The notes: generated by a model not told the origin, from the sequence alone. Counted from the first letter of the stretch, positions 37,679 through 46,189 are shown. The stretch: 64,000 nucleotides of DNA from Campylobacter sp. RM6914 (GCF_004803835.1 NZ_CP012545.1:186001-250000), one strand, 5' to 3'. Translations and numbers: made by a program.

Positions 37679-38749
37679 ATGCAAGATAAATTTAAGGAAT
37701 TTTTACTTAAAAAAGACGTGGTAATCTCTGGGCGTAGATACGCTATAGACGCACTGTCGGCAATGGCGCAGGGTTTATTTGCTTCACTTCTTATCGGTAC
37801 GATATTATCTACTATCGGCAAGCAAGCTGGAGTGGAAATTTTAACTCAAATCGCAAATTTTGCCATAGCTTCAAAAGGTGCTGCGATGGCGGTTGCTATC
37901 GGATACGCATTAAATGCACCGGCTCTTGTGATGTTTTCTTTGTGTGCGGTTGGATACGCAAGCGACACACTAGGTGGCGCAGGTGGACCGCTTGCTGTAT
38001 ATGTAGTGGCACTAGCGGCTTGTGAAGTAGGTAAGATAGTAAGCATAAAAAATAGTATAAATATCATACTAACTCCAGTTGTTACGGTTGTTTTTGGTTG
38101 TGTGTTAGCTATGTGGATAGCTCCGTTTATAGGTGCTGTGGCCATGTCTGTCGGTAAGGCCGTAATGGTATCGACCGAACTTTATCCGGTACTAATGGGC
38201 GCTATCGTGGCGGCTGTGATTGGAATGGCGCTTACCTTGCCGATTAGTTCGGCTGCTATTTGTGCTGGGTTTGGGCTTACAGGGCTTGCCGGAGGTGCGG
38301 CACTTGCCGGTTGTTGCGCACAGATGGTTGGATTTGCAGTGATGAGTTATAAGGCAAACGGTTTTGGCGGCTTTATCGCTCAAAGCATAGGAACAAGTAT
38401 GCTACAAATGGGCAATATCGCTAAAAAGCCTATCATTTGGATACCCATCATTATAGTTTCAGCCATAAATGGTGCGATCGCTGCGATATTAGGGTTTCAA
38501 ATGAACGGGGCAGCCATCGCTTCAGGAATGGGAACATGCGCTTTTGTGGGACAGATGGGAGTATATACTGGTTGGCTAGCCGATGTGGCAAATGGAACAA
38601 AAGTCGGCATATCAGGCTTTGACTGGGCTGTTTTGCTTGGAATTTCTTTTATAATCCCTGCCTTTTTGGCGGTAGCATTTGGAGGAATTTTTAAAAGATA
38701 TGGGCTTTTTAACGACGAAGACTTGAGTTTAAGTAGGCAAAAATCTTAA
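37679..38749 (+). CDS. EIIC_2-type PTS-like permease, orphan
   Basis: A 356-residue protein with about ten membrane helices, rich in Gly and Ala. It resembles the PTS_EIIC_2 family (SGRRYAIDALSAMAQGLFASLLIGT at the N-terminus, broken by helices, and ASDTLGGAGGPLAVYV near 100). No EIIA, EIIB, HPr or EI gene is adjacent, and Campylobacter generally lacks a working sugar PTS. It probably works as a PTS-independent transporter. The substrate is unknown. Confidence 0.75.
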   Translation: MQDKFKEFLLKKDVVISGRRYAIDALSAMAQGLFASLLIGTILSTIGKQAGVEILTQIANFAIASKGAAMAVAIGYALNAPALVMFSLCAVGYASDTLGGAGGPLAVYVVALAACEVGKIVSIKNSINIILTPVVTVVFGCVLAMWIAPFIGAVAMSVGKAVMVSTELYPVLMGAIVAAVIGMALTLPISSAAICAGFGLTGLAGGAALAGCCAQMVGFAVMSYKANGFGGFIAQSIGTSMLQMGNIAKKPIIWIPIIIVSAINGAIAAILGFQMNGAAIASGMGTCAFVGQMGVYTGWLADVANGTKVGISGFDWAVLLGISFIIPAFLAVAFGGIFKRYGLFNDEDLSLSRQKS

Positions 38750-38892
38750 GGATTGAAATTTATTTTATAATAATATATTTTTTTAGGTTAGTTATGTTAG
38801 AATCACAAGATTTTTATCATGATAAAGATATTGTTTCTCAAAATATTAATTATAAATTTTATATATAATTAGTATTTGCAAATTTGTGGTAG

Positions 38893-38898
38893 TATAAG
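38893..38898 (+). promoter_or_regulatory. fldA promoter -10 box
   Basis: TATAAG preceded by TAG and a T/G-rich stretch, 31 bases before the flavodoxin ATG, with AAAGGAA as the ribosome site. Consistent with an independent promoter for fldA. Confidence 0.45.
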
Positions 38899-38928
38899 TC
38901 AACAATAAAAATTTTTCAAAGGAATAAA

Positions 38929-39420
38929 ATGATAGGTATAATTTACGGTAGCAGTATGGGAAATACTGAAGAGGCAGCTCAATTTTTAAGTGAAAATTTG
39001 GGCCTTGATAACGAAGTTTTAAATGTTTGCGATGCTAGCGCCCAGAAGTTAAACGGATATGATAAATTGATCCTAGGCACTTCTACATGGGGTAGTGGCG
39101 ATTTGCAAGACGACTGGGATTCGTTTGATTTTGGTGGATTAAATTTAGAGGGTAAAACTGTTGCATTTTTTGGCATGGGTGATAGCGAGAGCTATTCTGA
39201 TGAGTATTGCAACGGTATGGCAAAACTTTATGATGCCATCATGGAAAAAGGCGCTAAGGCTGTTGGCGAAGTAAGTACAGATGGATACACATTCGATGGC
39301 TCTGATGCCGTGAGAAATGGTAAATTTGTCGGTCTTGCGCTTGATGCGGACAATGAAAGCGAGAAAACCGAAGAGAGAATTCTTGCTTGGATTAATGAGA
39401 TAAAACCTCTATTTGCATAA
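38929..39420 (+). CDS. fldA: Flavodoxin
   Basis: A 163-residue long-chain flavodoxin, an acidic FMN electron carrier. The phosphate loop GSSMGNTEEAA lies at about 7-17, the first aromatic loop at TSTWGSGDLQDDW near 57 and the second at GDSESYSDEYCNG near 88. In Campylobacter and Helicobacter it takes electrons from pyruvate oxidoreductase. por is encoded nearby. It has its own promoter and a clear hairpin follows. Confidence 0.95.
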   Translation: MIGIIYGSSMGNTEEAAQFLSENLGLDNEVLNVCDASAQKLNGYDKLILGTSTWGSGDLQDDWDSFDFGGLNLEGKTVAFFGMGDSESYSDEYCNGMAKLYDAIMEKGAKAVGEVSTDGYTFDGSDAVRNGKFVGLALDADNESEKTEERILAWINEIKPLFA

Positions 39421-39421
39421 A

Positions 39422-39446
39422 ATTTTACGGCTTCATGCCGTAAAAT
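39422..39446 (+). terminator. fldA terminator
   Basis: ATTTTACGGC (39422-39431) and GCCGTAAAAT (39437-39446) form a perfect 10-bp stem with a TTCAT loop, directly after the flavodoxin stop. Confidence 0.75.
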
Positions 39447-39500
39447 CCTCATACTTTAGCAAGATAATAAAAATCTATTTGTATAAAAGAATTTTAAAAT

Positions 39501-39525
39501 TTAAAGGGTCGTAATGACCCTTTAA
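39501..39525 (-). terminator. petABC terminator
   Basis: TTAAAGGGTC (39501-39510) and GACCCTTTAA (39516-39525) form a perfect 10-bp stem with a five-base loop. Read on the minus strand it lies just after petC and is followed by an AT-rich tail. It is separate from the fldA hairpin. Confidence 0.75.
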
Positions 39526-39527
39526 TA

Positions 39528-40574
39528 TTAATGAAGATCACTCCAAACTTTACGTTTCCAAAGCCAAGCAAATATACTAAGTATCAAGAAATATACCATC
39601 GTATAAATTCCCACACTTGAGCGCTCATCTTTTTTACTATCGCCTACTTTTTCCATATAGCTTACGATCTGCTCGGTTGCTTTTTCATTTAAGCCAACAC
39701 GTGGCATAGATGTTCCAGCAAGCATTTTTTGCGGATCATTGATAAGCTTTGTTAGGTAGTTGTCTGAATTTTTAGCTCTTATCATCATAGATAGATCAGG
39801 CGGATTTGAACCCATGTAAGTTGCTAGATCTATACGATTTGATAGAGTGTATTTGTTGTCGTATTTGTTGTCGTGACAACGCTGGCACGCGTCCTCAAAT
39901 AACTTTTCATCGCTTATGCCATTGTGCTCTTGGGCATATTTGTTGGCTATTGATTTTAAGTAAGCAACCATATCGGCTAGCTCTTCATTCATGTCGCCAC
40001 CTGCGCCAAAGAACGGTAACATAGGAAACGGATTTTCGTCGTTAAATTTATGACCTAGTTTTACAGCTAGTGTAGGGTTTTTTATAACCGCAGCCAAGAA
40101 CATATCATCATATATAAAACCTGCCGTGCTAAGATCAGGCGGAACAACGCCAAAGCTAGCGCTTGCAGTAGCATTATCCATAGCAGAAGGCATGCCCGCA
40201 GCCTCTATACCGTGGCAACCGGTACAACCTGCTGCCAAAAACGTATCAGCTCCTTTTGTTGCGTCACCTTTACTAAAGTCGATAGCTTTTATCTCGTTCC
40301 AAAATGCAACATACTCGTCCAGCGAAGCTTGAGCACTGTCTACATCTGCTTGTGCGGCATTTATCTTAGCTTCATCTTTAAGTTCTTTCGCGCTTTGTAG
40401 TGCAGCTTTTTTGACCTCTAGGACATTCTTGGCGTGAAGCTCATCCTCTTTTGAGTAGTCAAATTCAGCCGCAGCCGTATGAGGGTGAAGTTTTGAGTGA
40501 GCATAAGGCTCAATACCCCAGTATAAAACGCCAGATAGAAAAACAACTATGGCAAAAATTTTAAGCTCTTTCAT
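39528..40574 (-). CDS. petC: bc1 complex cytochrome c subunit, dihaem
   Basis: A 348-residue membrane-anchored cytochrome with two haem c sites, CTGCH at 117-121 and CQRCH at 230-234. It has an N-terminal helix (about 5-22) and a C-terminal helix (about 322-340). A coiled, Ala/Glu-rich stretch occupies about 45-95. It replaces the monohaem cytochrome c1 of mitochondria, as is usual in epsilonproteobacteria, and passes electrons from the Rieske protein to downstream cytochromes. It follows petB by two bases. Confidence 0.93.
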   Translation of the reverse strand: MKELKIFAIVVFLSGVLYWGIEPYAHSKLHPHTAAAEFDYSKEDELHAKNVLEVKKAALQSAKELKDEAKINAAQADVDSAQASLDEYVAFWNEIKAIDFSKGDATKGADTFLAAGCTGCHGIEAAGMPSAMDNATASASFGVVPPDLSTAGFIYDDMFLAAVIKNPTLAVKLGHKFNDENPFPMLPFFGAGGDMNEELADMVAYLKSIANKYAQEHNGISDEKLFEDACQRCHDNKYDNKYTLSNRIDLATYMGSNPPDLSMMIRAKNSDNYLTKLINDPQKMLAGTSMPRVGLNEKATEQIVSYMEKVGDSKKDERSSVGIYTMVYFLILSIFAWLWKRKVWSDLH

Positions 40575-40576
40575 AA

Positions 40577-41821
40577 TTACCCCCTTTTTCTTTCAAGTAT
40601 CGTAATCGCAGGAAGCGCAACGATAAATAAAAATAAGAAAAGTGCGGATGAGCCAAATCCTAACCAATCCATAATTCCACCTGTTGGGACTTTACCTAAG
40701 ATAGAAAGTGCTATAAGGTCTATAACAAGCACCCAAAACCATACAAAAAAAAGCGGTCTTTTATGAGCAGGAGCCACAACATCGCTTCTATCAAGTAGAG
40801 GTATAAGCATAAATGCAACACCTGCAAATGCAAATGATATAAGTCCGATGTTTGAAGCTGTTATGCCAAACATATCAAAGAAGAAACCGCGTAAAATTTC
40901 GTATTGCCACAAGAAATACCACTCAGGATAGATGTGCGGAGGAGTTTTTAGCGGGTTTGCGGGCTCAAAGTTGATCGGATCCATAGCAAAACCGTAATGG
41001 AAACAAACAAGATATATAAAAAATATCATGAAAAATGCCACATACATAAAGTCCTTAGCTAAAAATCCCGGCCAAAAAGGTATAACTTTTGACTTAGCTT
41101 TATCGCCTTTTAGGTAAACTTCTGCTTCTATGTCAAAGTCAATTTCTTCGCTAGTTTCGTTATTTACGTGAGGAATTCTTAATGAGTAAAAGTGGATTAC
41201 TAATACTAAAATCGTAACCAAAGGCAACAAACAAACGTGTAGCATGAAAAATCTAGTAAGTGTCGCATCGCCTACCGCATAGTCACCACGTATCCACTCA
41301 ACTAAAGCATCTCCGATAACAGGAACGGCGCCGAAAAGCTGTGTGATAACTGTTGCTGCCCAGTAGCTCATTTGTCCCCAAGGTAGCATGTATCCGCTAA
41401 AGGCTTCTGCCGAAAAGCAGATAAATAGTATCATGCCACTTATCCAAATTAACTCTCTGCCCTTTTTATATGAGCCGTAGTAAAGTCCGGTAAGTAGGTG
41501 GATATACATGATAAGAAAGATAACTGAAGCCGAAACAGCGTGTATATGACGCCACAACCAGCCGTATTCAACCTCTTGCATGATAGTGTAGTTAACACTG
41601 TCAAATGCTAAATTTACATCAGGCTTGTAATACATTAATAGTAAAAAGCCGGTTATAAGTAAAAGTGCAAAAAGCGTTGTTAGGATAACACCCATCGCCC
41701 AAAGAAAGTTGATGTTTTTTGGTATCCAATACTCGCTAACTAATACCTTCATGAGTTTGGTAACAGCCAGACGTTGTTCAAACCACTCTAAAACACCTGT
41801 TGATTTATGAATTTGTGCCAT
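40577..41821 (-). CDS. petB: Cytochrome b of the bc1 complex
   Basis: A 414-residue integral membrane protein with about eight or nine helices and the bis-histidine haem sites (HIHAVSASVIFLIMYIHLL near 95-112 and MLHVCLLPLVTILVLVIHFY near 190-210). The quinol-site motif appears as PEWYFLWQYEILR near 300 (PEWY in place of PEWYF-type variants). It oxidises menaquinol and drives proton translocation. It lies between petA and petC in one operon. Confidence 0.96.
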   Translation of the reverse strand: MAQIHKSTGVLEWFEQRLAVTKLMKVLVSEYWIPKNINFLWAMGVILTTLFALLLITGFLLLMYYKPDVNLAFDSVNYTIMQEVEYGWLWRHIHAVSASVIFLIMYIHLLTGLYYGSYKKGRELIWISGMILFICFSAEAFSGYMLPWGQMSYWAATVITQLFGAVPVIGDALVEWIRGDYAVGDATLTRFFMLHVCLLPLVTILVLVIHFYSLRIPHVNNETSEEIDFDIEAEVYLKGDKAKSKVIPFWPGFLAKDFMYVAFFMIFFIYLVCFHYGFAMDPINFEPANPLKTPPHIYPEWYFLWQYEILRGFFFDMFGITASNIGLISFAFAGVAFMLIPLLDRSDVVAPAHKRPLFFVWFWVLVIDLIALSILGKVPTGGIMDWLGFGSSALFLFLFIVALPAITILERKRG

Positions 41822-41830
41822 ATTCTCTCC

Positions 41831-42334
41831 TTACGCTTTGCCTACGAGTTTTTCATACTCAGGGCTTGTTTCTCCAAGAACTAGCTTGGTGCCGTCTATC
41901 TTAAATGGAGGTATATCAAGTGGGCGCGGAGGAGGTCCAAAAGTGTTTATGCCGTCAACATTAAATTCACCGCTATGACAGGCACAAACAAATGTTTGTT
42001 TGCTCATTTTATACTCAGGGATACATCCAAGATGTGTGCAAAGTCCTATAACAACGGTATATCTGCTATCTCCCACAACGACATCACGAGCATCGTTTGC
42101 GCTCATACTCGCATCTTTTTTAAGTATGAAAATAGGCTTTTTACGCCACTCAACCTGCCTCATCTCACCGTCTTTCATTGGGCTAAGATCGACAGTCGTA
42201 AAACCGGCCGCTTTAACGCTTGGGAGCGGATCCCACGTTTTCTTAACGGCAACAAGCGAAAATGCACCGCCAACAGCGGCTACCGCACCAAACGCAAGAC
42301 CGATAAAATCACGTCTTTCTTGTTTTACAGACAT
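41831..42334 (-). CDS. petA: Rieske iron-sulfur protein of the bc1 complex
   Basis: A 167-residue protein with a twin-arginine-type N-terminus (ERRDFIGLA at 6-14 and a hydrophobic helix) and the 2Fe-2S binding boxes C99-T-H101-L-G-C104 and C117-A-C119-H120-S-G. It transfers electrons from quinol to the cytochrome c subunit. First gene of petABC, with a promoter about 37 bases upstream. Confidence 0.96.
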   Translation of the reverse strand: MSVKQERRDFIGLAFGAVAAVGGAFSLVAVKKTWDPLPSVKAAGFTTVDLSPMKDGEMRQVEWRKKPIFILKKDASMSANDARDVVVGDSRYTVVIGLCTHLGCIPEYKMSKQTFVCACHSGEFNVDGINTFGPPPRPLDIPPFKIDGTKLVLGETSPEYEKLVGKA

Positions 42335-42370
42335 TTATTTCCTTTCTTCGCTAGTTTAAAATTTGTTTGG

Positions 42371-42376
42371 ATTATA
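42371..42376 (-). promoter_or_regulatory. petA promoter -10 box
   Basis: On the minus strand TATAAT lies 37 bases before the petA ATG, preceded by periodic T-runs, the Campylobacter sigma-70 pattern. luxS is transcribed divergently from the same 176-base gap. Confidence 0.55.
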
Positions 42377-42472
42377 ACGAAAAAGTATTAAAAATTTATA
42401 ATAAATTCGATATTACTTTTTTATTTTATGTTAAATGTAACTATAAGGATTTTAGCCAAAAATTCAAATTTT

Positions 42473-42478
42473 TATGAT
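42473..42478 (+). promoter_or_regulatory. luxS promoter -10 box
   Basis: TATGAT, five of six matches to TATAAT, lies 33 bases before the luxS ATG. A TAAGGAG ribosome site precedes the ATG. Confidence 0.45.
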
Positions 42479-42510
42479 ACACTAAATGCTTTTTAAAATA
42501 AGGAGAAAAA

Positions 42511-43026
42511 ATGCCACTTCTTGATAGTTTTTGCGTTGATCATACCATTATGAATGCGCCAGGAGTTCGTCTTGCAAAGACGATGAAAACACCAAAAGGC
42601 GATGAAATTTCAGTTTTTGACTTACGTTTTTGTAAGCCAAATGAAAGCATGCTCCCTGAACGCGGGATCCACACTTTAGAACATCTTTTTGCAGGTTTTA
42701 TGCGCGAACACTTAAACCGCGACGGAGTAGAGATCATAGATATCTCGCCGATGGGATGTAGGACCGGGTTTTACATGAGCCTTATCGGTTCGCCAAGCTC
42801 TCAAGAGGTTATTGACGCGTGGGAAGCTTCTATGAAAGATATCACAAATGTTTTAAGCCAGAGTGATATCCCGGAGTTAAACGAATATCAATGCGGTAGC
42901 TATAAACTACACTCGTTAAAAGAGGCTCACGAGATAGCAAACGGTATTTTAAAATCAGGTATCGGGATAATCGACAATGAAGCTATAAGGCTTAACCTTG
43001 ATGCAAAAGGGCTTAAAAAACATTAA
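42511..43026 (+). CDS. luxS: S-ribosylhomocysteine lyase
   Basis: A 171-residue metalloenzyme that splits S-ribosylhomocysteine into homocysteine and the AI-2 precursor DPD in the activated methyl cycle. The metal site is H54 and H58 in IHTLEHLF plus C128 in NEYQCGSY. Catalytic Cys83 lies in [12 protein letters not shown]. Full length. Single gene, ended by a hairpin shared with the convergent gene. Confidence 0.97.
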   Translation: MPLLDSFCVDHTIMNAPGVRLAKTMKTPKGDEISVFDLRFCKPNESMLPERGIHTLEHLFAGFMREHLNRDGVEIIDISPMGCRTGFYMSLIGSPSSQEVIDAWEASMKDITNVLSQSDIPELNEYQCGSYKLHSLKEAHEIANGILKSGIGIIDNEAIRLNLDAKGLKKH

Positions 43027-43053
43027 AATTTAGCCGCAACCGCGGTTAAATTT
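43026..43053. terminator. Bidirectional hairpin after luxS
   Basis: AAATTTAGCCGC (43026-43037) pairs with GCGGTTAAATTT (43042-43053), 12 bp with one G-T pair, and an AACC loop. It lies between luxS and the convergent oxidase-like gene and overlaps the last bases of that gene. The stem begins with the same 10 bases as the por terminator. Confidence 0.75.
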
Positions 43054-43459
43054 ATTTGTTCCAAATTAGCTTTTTGCCAAAGCCGAGTGTATTGCTCGTA
43101 AATTTCACCCACCTTAGCTCTATGCTCCAAATTTGAGGATCCATCGCTAAGGCGTAGAAGTATTTTTTGAAATAAATTTCTCTTTGGGATTTTGTCGCCT
43201 TGCTCATCTTTGCTATAAACTGAAGACCTTCTATCTTGCCGACTATTTTTGTATCAAGCACGATCGTTCCGGCAACCGTATTATTTTTATCAAGTGCTTT
43301 TATGTGTTTTGTTTTACTATCTCCTGCTACAAGTAGGGCTAAATTTTGCTCGTCAAAGGCGTAAAACGAACTTGCGCAGTGAGGTAAATTTTCTTCATCA
43401 ATAACCGCTAGCGATAAAAGGTGCATTTTGTTAATAAAATTTAATATCTTATCATCCAT
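43052..43459 (-). CDS. Pyridoxamine 5'-phosphate oxidase-family flavoprotein
   Basis: A 135-residue protein with the split-barrel pattern of the PNPOx-like family (LLSLAVIDEENLPHCASSFYAFDEQ and SKTKHIKALDKNNTVAGTI segments). Members bind FMN, haem or F420, and several are of unknown function. It resembles the small YhbP/HugZ-type members rather than true PdxH. It overlaps the next upstream gene by one base. The exact role is not evident. Confidence 0.7.
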   Translation of the reverse strand: MDDKILNFINKMHLLSLAVIDEENLPHCASSFYAFDEQNLALLVAGDSKTKHIKALDKNNTVAGTIVLDTKIVGKIEGLQFIAKMSKATKSQREIYFKKYFYALAMDPQIWSIELRWVKFTSNTLGFGKKLIWNK

Positions 43460-43833
43460 TAGATTAAAAACTCGTAGAAAAATTCACTAATTTTTATAAA
43501 ATTTAAAGCCACAACCGTTACTAAAATGAGCCAAAATACAAAAATAACAAGCTCAATGAGAGTAAAGCTATCTTTACGAATTTTGCTAAAAACTGCCATT
43601 GACACAAATGATCCGATGCTTCCGCCGATAAGCGAAAAGTAATGAACTGCACCAGGTTTTACGAAATTTGGCAAAGCTCCTCTAAAAAATAGAGAAAATA
43701 TCATAAATGCTAAGAAATTTGCCAGCAAAAGATAGTATGCAACAACTGGAATTTGAGGATAAAGTCTATGAAAAACAAAGCTTAAAACGGTTATAAATAT
43801 AAGTAAAAAAACCCTAACGCCAAAGCAGCACAT
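43459..43833 (-). CDS. DUF1294-like membrane protein
   Basis: A 124-residue protein with about four membrane helices. The HYFSLIGGSIGSFVSMAVFS segment near residue 65 and the following RKDSF resemble DUF1294 proteins. Function is unknown. Its stop overlaps the PNPOx-like gene by one base, so both are one unit. Confidence 0.6.
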   Translation of the reverse strand: MCCFGVRVFLLIFITVLSFVFHRLYPQIPVVAYYLLLANFLAFMIFSLFFRGALPNFVKPGAVHYFSLIGGSIGSFVSMAVFSKIRKDSFTLIELVIFVFWLILVTVVALNFIKISEFFYEFLI

Positions 43834-43921
43834 AAAAAACCTTTAAATTTTTGGTTATTTTACATAAAAATGGCTTTATAAATTTGAAATTTTGCCGATC
43901 TAAGATGGCAAAGGAGTTAAA

Positions 43922-44443
43922 ATGCAAACAAATTTTTATTCACAAGGAAGTTATAATAATTTTGATTTTTCGTTTAAAACAAGCTCGGGAGATCAGATAA
44001 ATTTCTCGATGTATGACAACAAAAGCCTAGAATACTCAAGTCAAAGCTCGCATAATCAAAGCTCAAGAAGCTTAACTTTAACGCATGAATACGGATATAA
44101 TTTCTCTTATGTTGGCGATGGGCTTGACGAGCAAGACTTGGCAGAGCTTAATGAGGCTTTAAAACAGATCGCTCCGCAAGTTGATGAATTTATGAAAAAT
44201 GTCAAAGATGCAGATAAGATCGCAGGCACAAACCAAAGTATAACTGAACTTGCAAATAGTATAAAATCAAAACTTCCACAAGCCAAAAATGATAATCACC
44301 AAAATATGATAAATGATAACGTTCTTAAATTATTTGACAAACTTTTAGAAACCAACAAAGCAAACAACGATCTTTTAGATGCGTCAAAAAGGCTATTTGA
44401 TAGGTTAATAGACCAGACAAATAAGCTGTATTTTTACGCTTAA
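43922..44443 (+). CDS. Hypothetical soluble protein
   Basis: A 173-residue protein without signal peptide or membrane helix. The first 55 residues are rich in Ser, Asn, Gln and Tyr. The rest is predicted helical (about 70-170), including GDGLDEQDLAELNEALKQI near 66-84. An AAAGGAG site precedes the ATG. I recognise no family. The composition and the helical tail are of the type seen in secreted or flagellum-associated proteins, but that is a guess. Confidence 0.6.
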   Translation: MQTNFYSQGSYNNFDFSFKTSSGDQINFSMYDNKSLEYSSQSSHNQSSRSLTLTHEYGYNFSYVGDGLDEQDLAELNEALKQIAPQVDEFMKNVKDADKIAGTNQSITELANSIKSKLPQAKNDNHQNMINDNVLKLFDKLLETNKANNDLLDASKRLFDRLIDQTNKLYFYA

Positions 44444-44448
44444 ATAAA

Positions 44449-45180
44449 CTAAAATTTACTAACGGCTTGTTTTTGAAACAGCAAATGCGAAAGAAAAATT
44501 ATAAAAAATAGCTGCAAAAATAGTCCTAAAAGAGGCACAAGTGAAAGTAGGTAAAAAAGACCGCAAGCAAGCTTAAACCAAATTCCTCCACCGTCAAGCC
44601 AGGCGATGTGAAATTTTGTTTCATTAAGAGTGTTTGAGCCGACATCTATGAGCAAAAGCTTATGGTAAAGATATAAAAACGGTATATTTATAATAAAAAA
44701 ATGCAAAAATGGCACAAATATAAAAGGCAAACAAACTATCAAAAGGGCTAGAAATTTAACTATAACTTTTGCGGTAAGCCTTAAAGTAAAAACCGTTGAA
44801 ACTGGCTTAAACTCGAGATTATAATGTCTTTTGTTTATCTCGTTTGTAACAACAGTCGTTAAAAATCCGGCTATAACAAGTGCAACGATAACACTAAGAA
44901 CAAGCATGACGTAGGTCCCTAGAGCATAAAAAGCGGCACTTAGTATAAAAGTCGTGATCTCATTTGTTAAAATTTGCATTACAAGCGGGTATTTGGATAG
45001 ATTAAAATAACCAAAATCCCCGCTTTGGCTCATCTGCATAAAATTCTCGCCCAAACTAGAGCCGGCTATAAATAGTCCTACTCCAAGTAGACAAACACTA
45101 CAAACAAGCGGTAAGATAGAAAGTGTTATAAATTTTTTTGTTAAAAAATCTTTATAGCTAAGCCTAAAATTTTCTAACAT
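44449..45180 (-). CDS. EI24 (CysZ-like) membrane protein
   Basis: A 243-residue protein with about four to six membrane helices, including a long hydrophobic stretch near 80-115 and an FPFLYLYHKLLLIDV-like segment near 170. This is the EI24/CysZ pattern. CysZ proteins take up sulfate. Epsilonproteobacterial members are uncharacterised. The stop of dut overlaps its start by one base, so they are co-transcribed. Confidence 0.7.
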   Translation of the reverse strand: MLENFRLSYKDFLTKKFITLSILPLVCSVCLLGVGLFIAGSSLGENFMQMSQSGDFGYFNLSKYPLVMQILTNEITTFILSAAFYALGTYVMLVLSVIVALVIAGFLTTVVTNEINKRHYNLEFKPVSTVFTLRLTAKVIVKFLALLIVCLPFIFVPFLHFFIINIPFLYLYHKLLLIDVGSNTLNETKFHIAWLDGGGIWFKLACGLFYLLSLVPLLGLFLQLFFIIFLSHLLFQKQAVSKF

Positions 45181-45878
45181 TATTTTTTAACTTTGTCGTA
45201 TTCGCTCTGTAAAGCGGCATAAATTTCATCTATGCTTATAAGCCCGTTAGATAAAATTTCGCTCATAACGACATTATCTTCCTTGCTATTCCAAATTTTA
45301 CTATACGTTCCCTCTTTGTAGCCGTTGTTTTGGCGGAAGCGATTTAGAATGTTTTTAGCGATATAGCACTCATAAAGAGAGTATAAATTTACTCCGCATT
45401 TTAAGGCTACCGAGAAGTAAATTTCAAGCATATTGTGGATGTCATATTTAAATCCACTACTTTCGTGTATCAACCTCTCGATCTCGTTTATGATCTCGTA
45501 AATATTTTCTTCTTCTACTTTTAGTGGCTCTTTGCAAAAGCGTGCAAATCCGCTTGCGCTGCAGATATTTTGAGCAAGAGTATTTATGTCGCCGATACGA
45601 TTTGTATGGTAAATTTGCAACATCAAGCTCATAACAAAGTGCCATATATCAACGACTTCTATACGTAAATTTTGCTCGTTTGTTGGGGCGTTTATACTTT
45701 TCCAATGTTTCCAAGCAAAGCTATCTATAAGCTCGGCACATTCCATGTATATACAACGTTTCCAGCTGATTAGCTTGTTTTTATTGGTATATCCGTCTTC
45801 CCAGCCTATGCCGTTTGTTTCGTCGTTTAGGCTTTGTTGGAGTTTAAGCATTTCTAAAATTATATCTATCTCTTTCAT
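45180..45878 (-). CDS. dut: Dimeric dUTPase
   Basis: A 232-residue all-alpha dUTPase of the dimeric (MazG-related) class, which hydrolyses dUTP to dUMP and keeps uracil out of DNA. The metal-binding helix pair is visible: ECAELIDSFAWKHWK near 45-60 and RIEVVDIWHFVMSL near 73-86. Campylobacter uses this form rather than the trimeric one. It precedes the EI24 gene and overlaps it by one base. Confidence 0.9.
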   Translation of the reverse strand: MKEIDIILEMLKLQQSLNDETNGIGWEDGYTNKNKLISWKRCIYMECAELIDSFAWKHWKSINAPTNEQNLRIEVVDIWHFVMSLMLQIYHTNRIGDINTLAQNICSASGFARFCKEPLKVEEENIYEIINEIERLIHESSGFKYDIHNMLEIYFSVALKCGVNLYSLYECYIAKNILNRFRQNNGYKEGTYSKIWNSKEDNVVMSEILSNGLISIDEIYAALQSEYDKVKK

Positions 45879-46000
45879 TGTTCACCTTTTTAATTTTTAG
45901 GATTATACAAAAAAAAGCCTTATAACGTCTAAACTTGACGTAAGTCATCTAAAATTTAAAATTTAACAGGTAGAATACACAAAATTTCAAAGGAGAAAAG

Positions 46001-46189
46001 ATGAGAGAAAACAACATTGTTGTTTGCAACGTTTGCGGTTTAAAGAGTGTTGATGACACAAATGCGGTTTTTATCCGTGCACATAAAAATGGTGAAGAGG
46101 TTGATATCTGCACTAGCTGTGTTCCAAGTGTGATACATGGTTCTGGTATGGTTGTTAAATCAAACGAAGAAATTAAAGCTGAAATTTAA
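46001..46189 (+). CDS. 62-residue zinc-ribbon-like protein
   Basis: A short protein with two CxxC pairs (CNVCG at 9-13 and CTSCV near 37-41), enough for one zinc or rubredoxin-like site. An AAAGGAG sequence precedes the ATG. The last four bases overlap the end of the convergent GGDEF/EAL gene. No family name is certain. Confidence 0.65.
   Translation: MRENNIVVCNVCGLKSVDDTNAVFIRAHKNGEEVDICTSCVPSVIHGSGMVVKSNEEIKAEI

Noticed and set aside
41975-42391. Long plus-strand open frames opposite petA
   Set aside because: They mirror the petA coding sequence, have no ribosome site and give no recognisable protein. petA has clear Rieske motifs.
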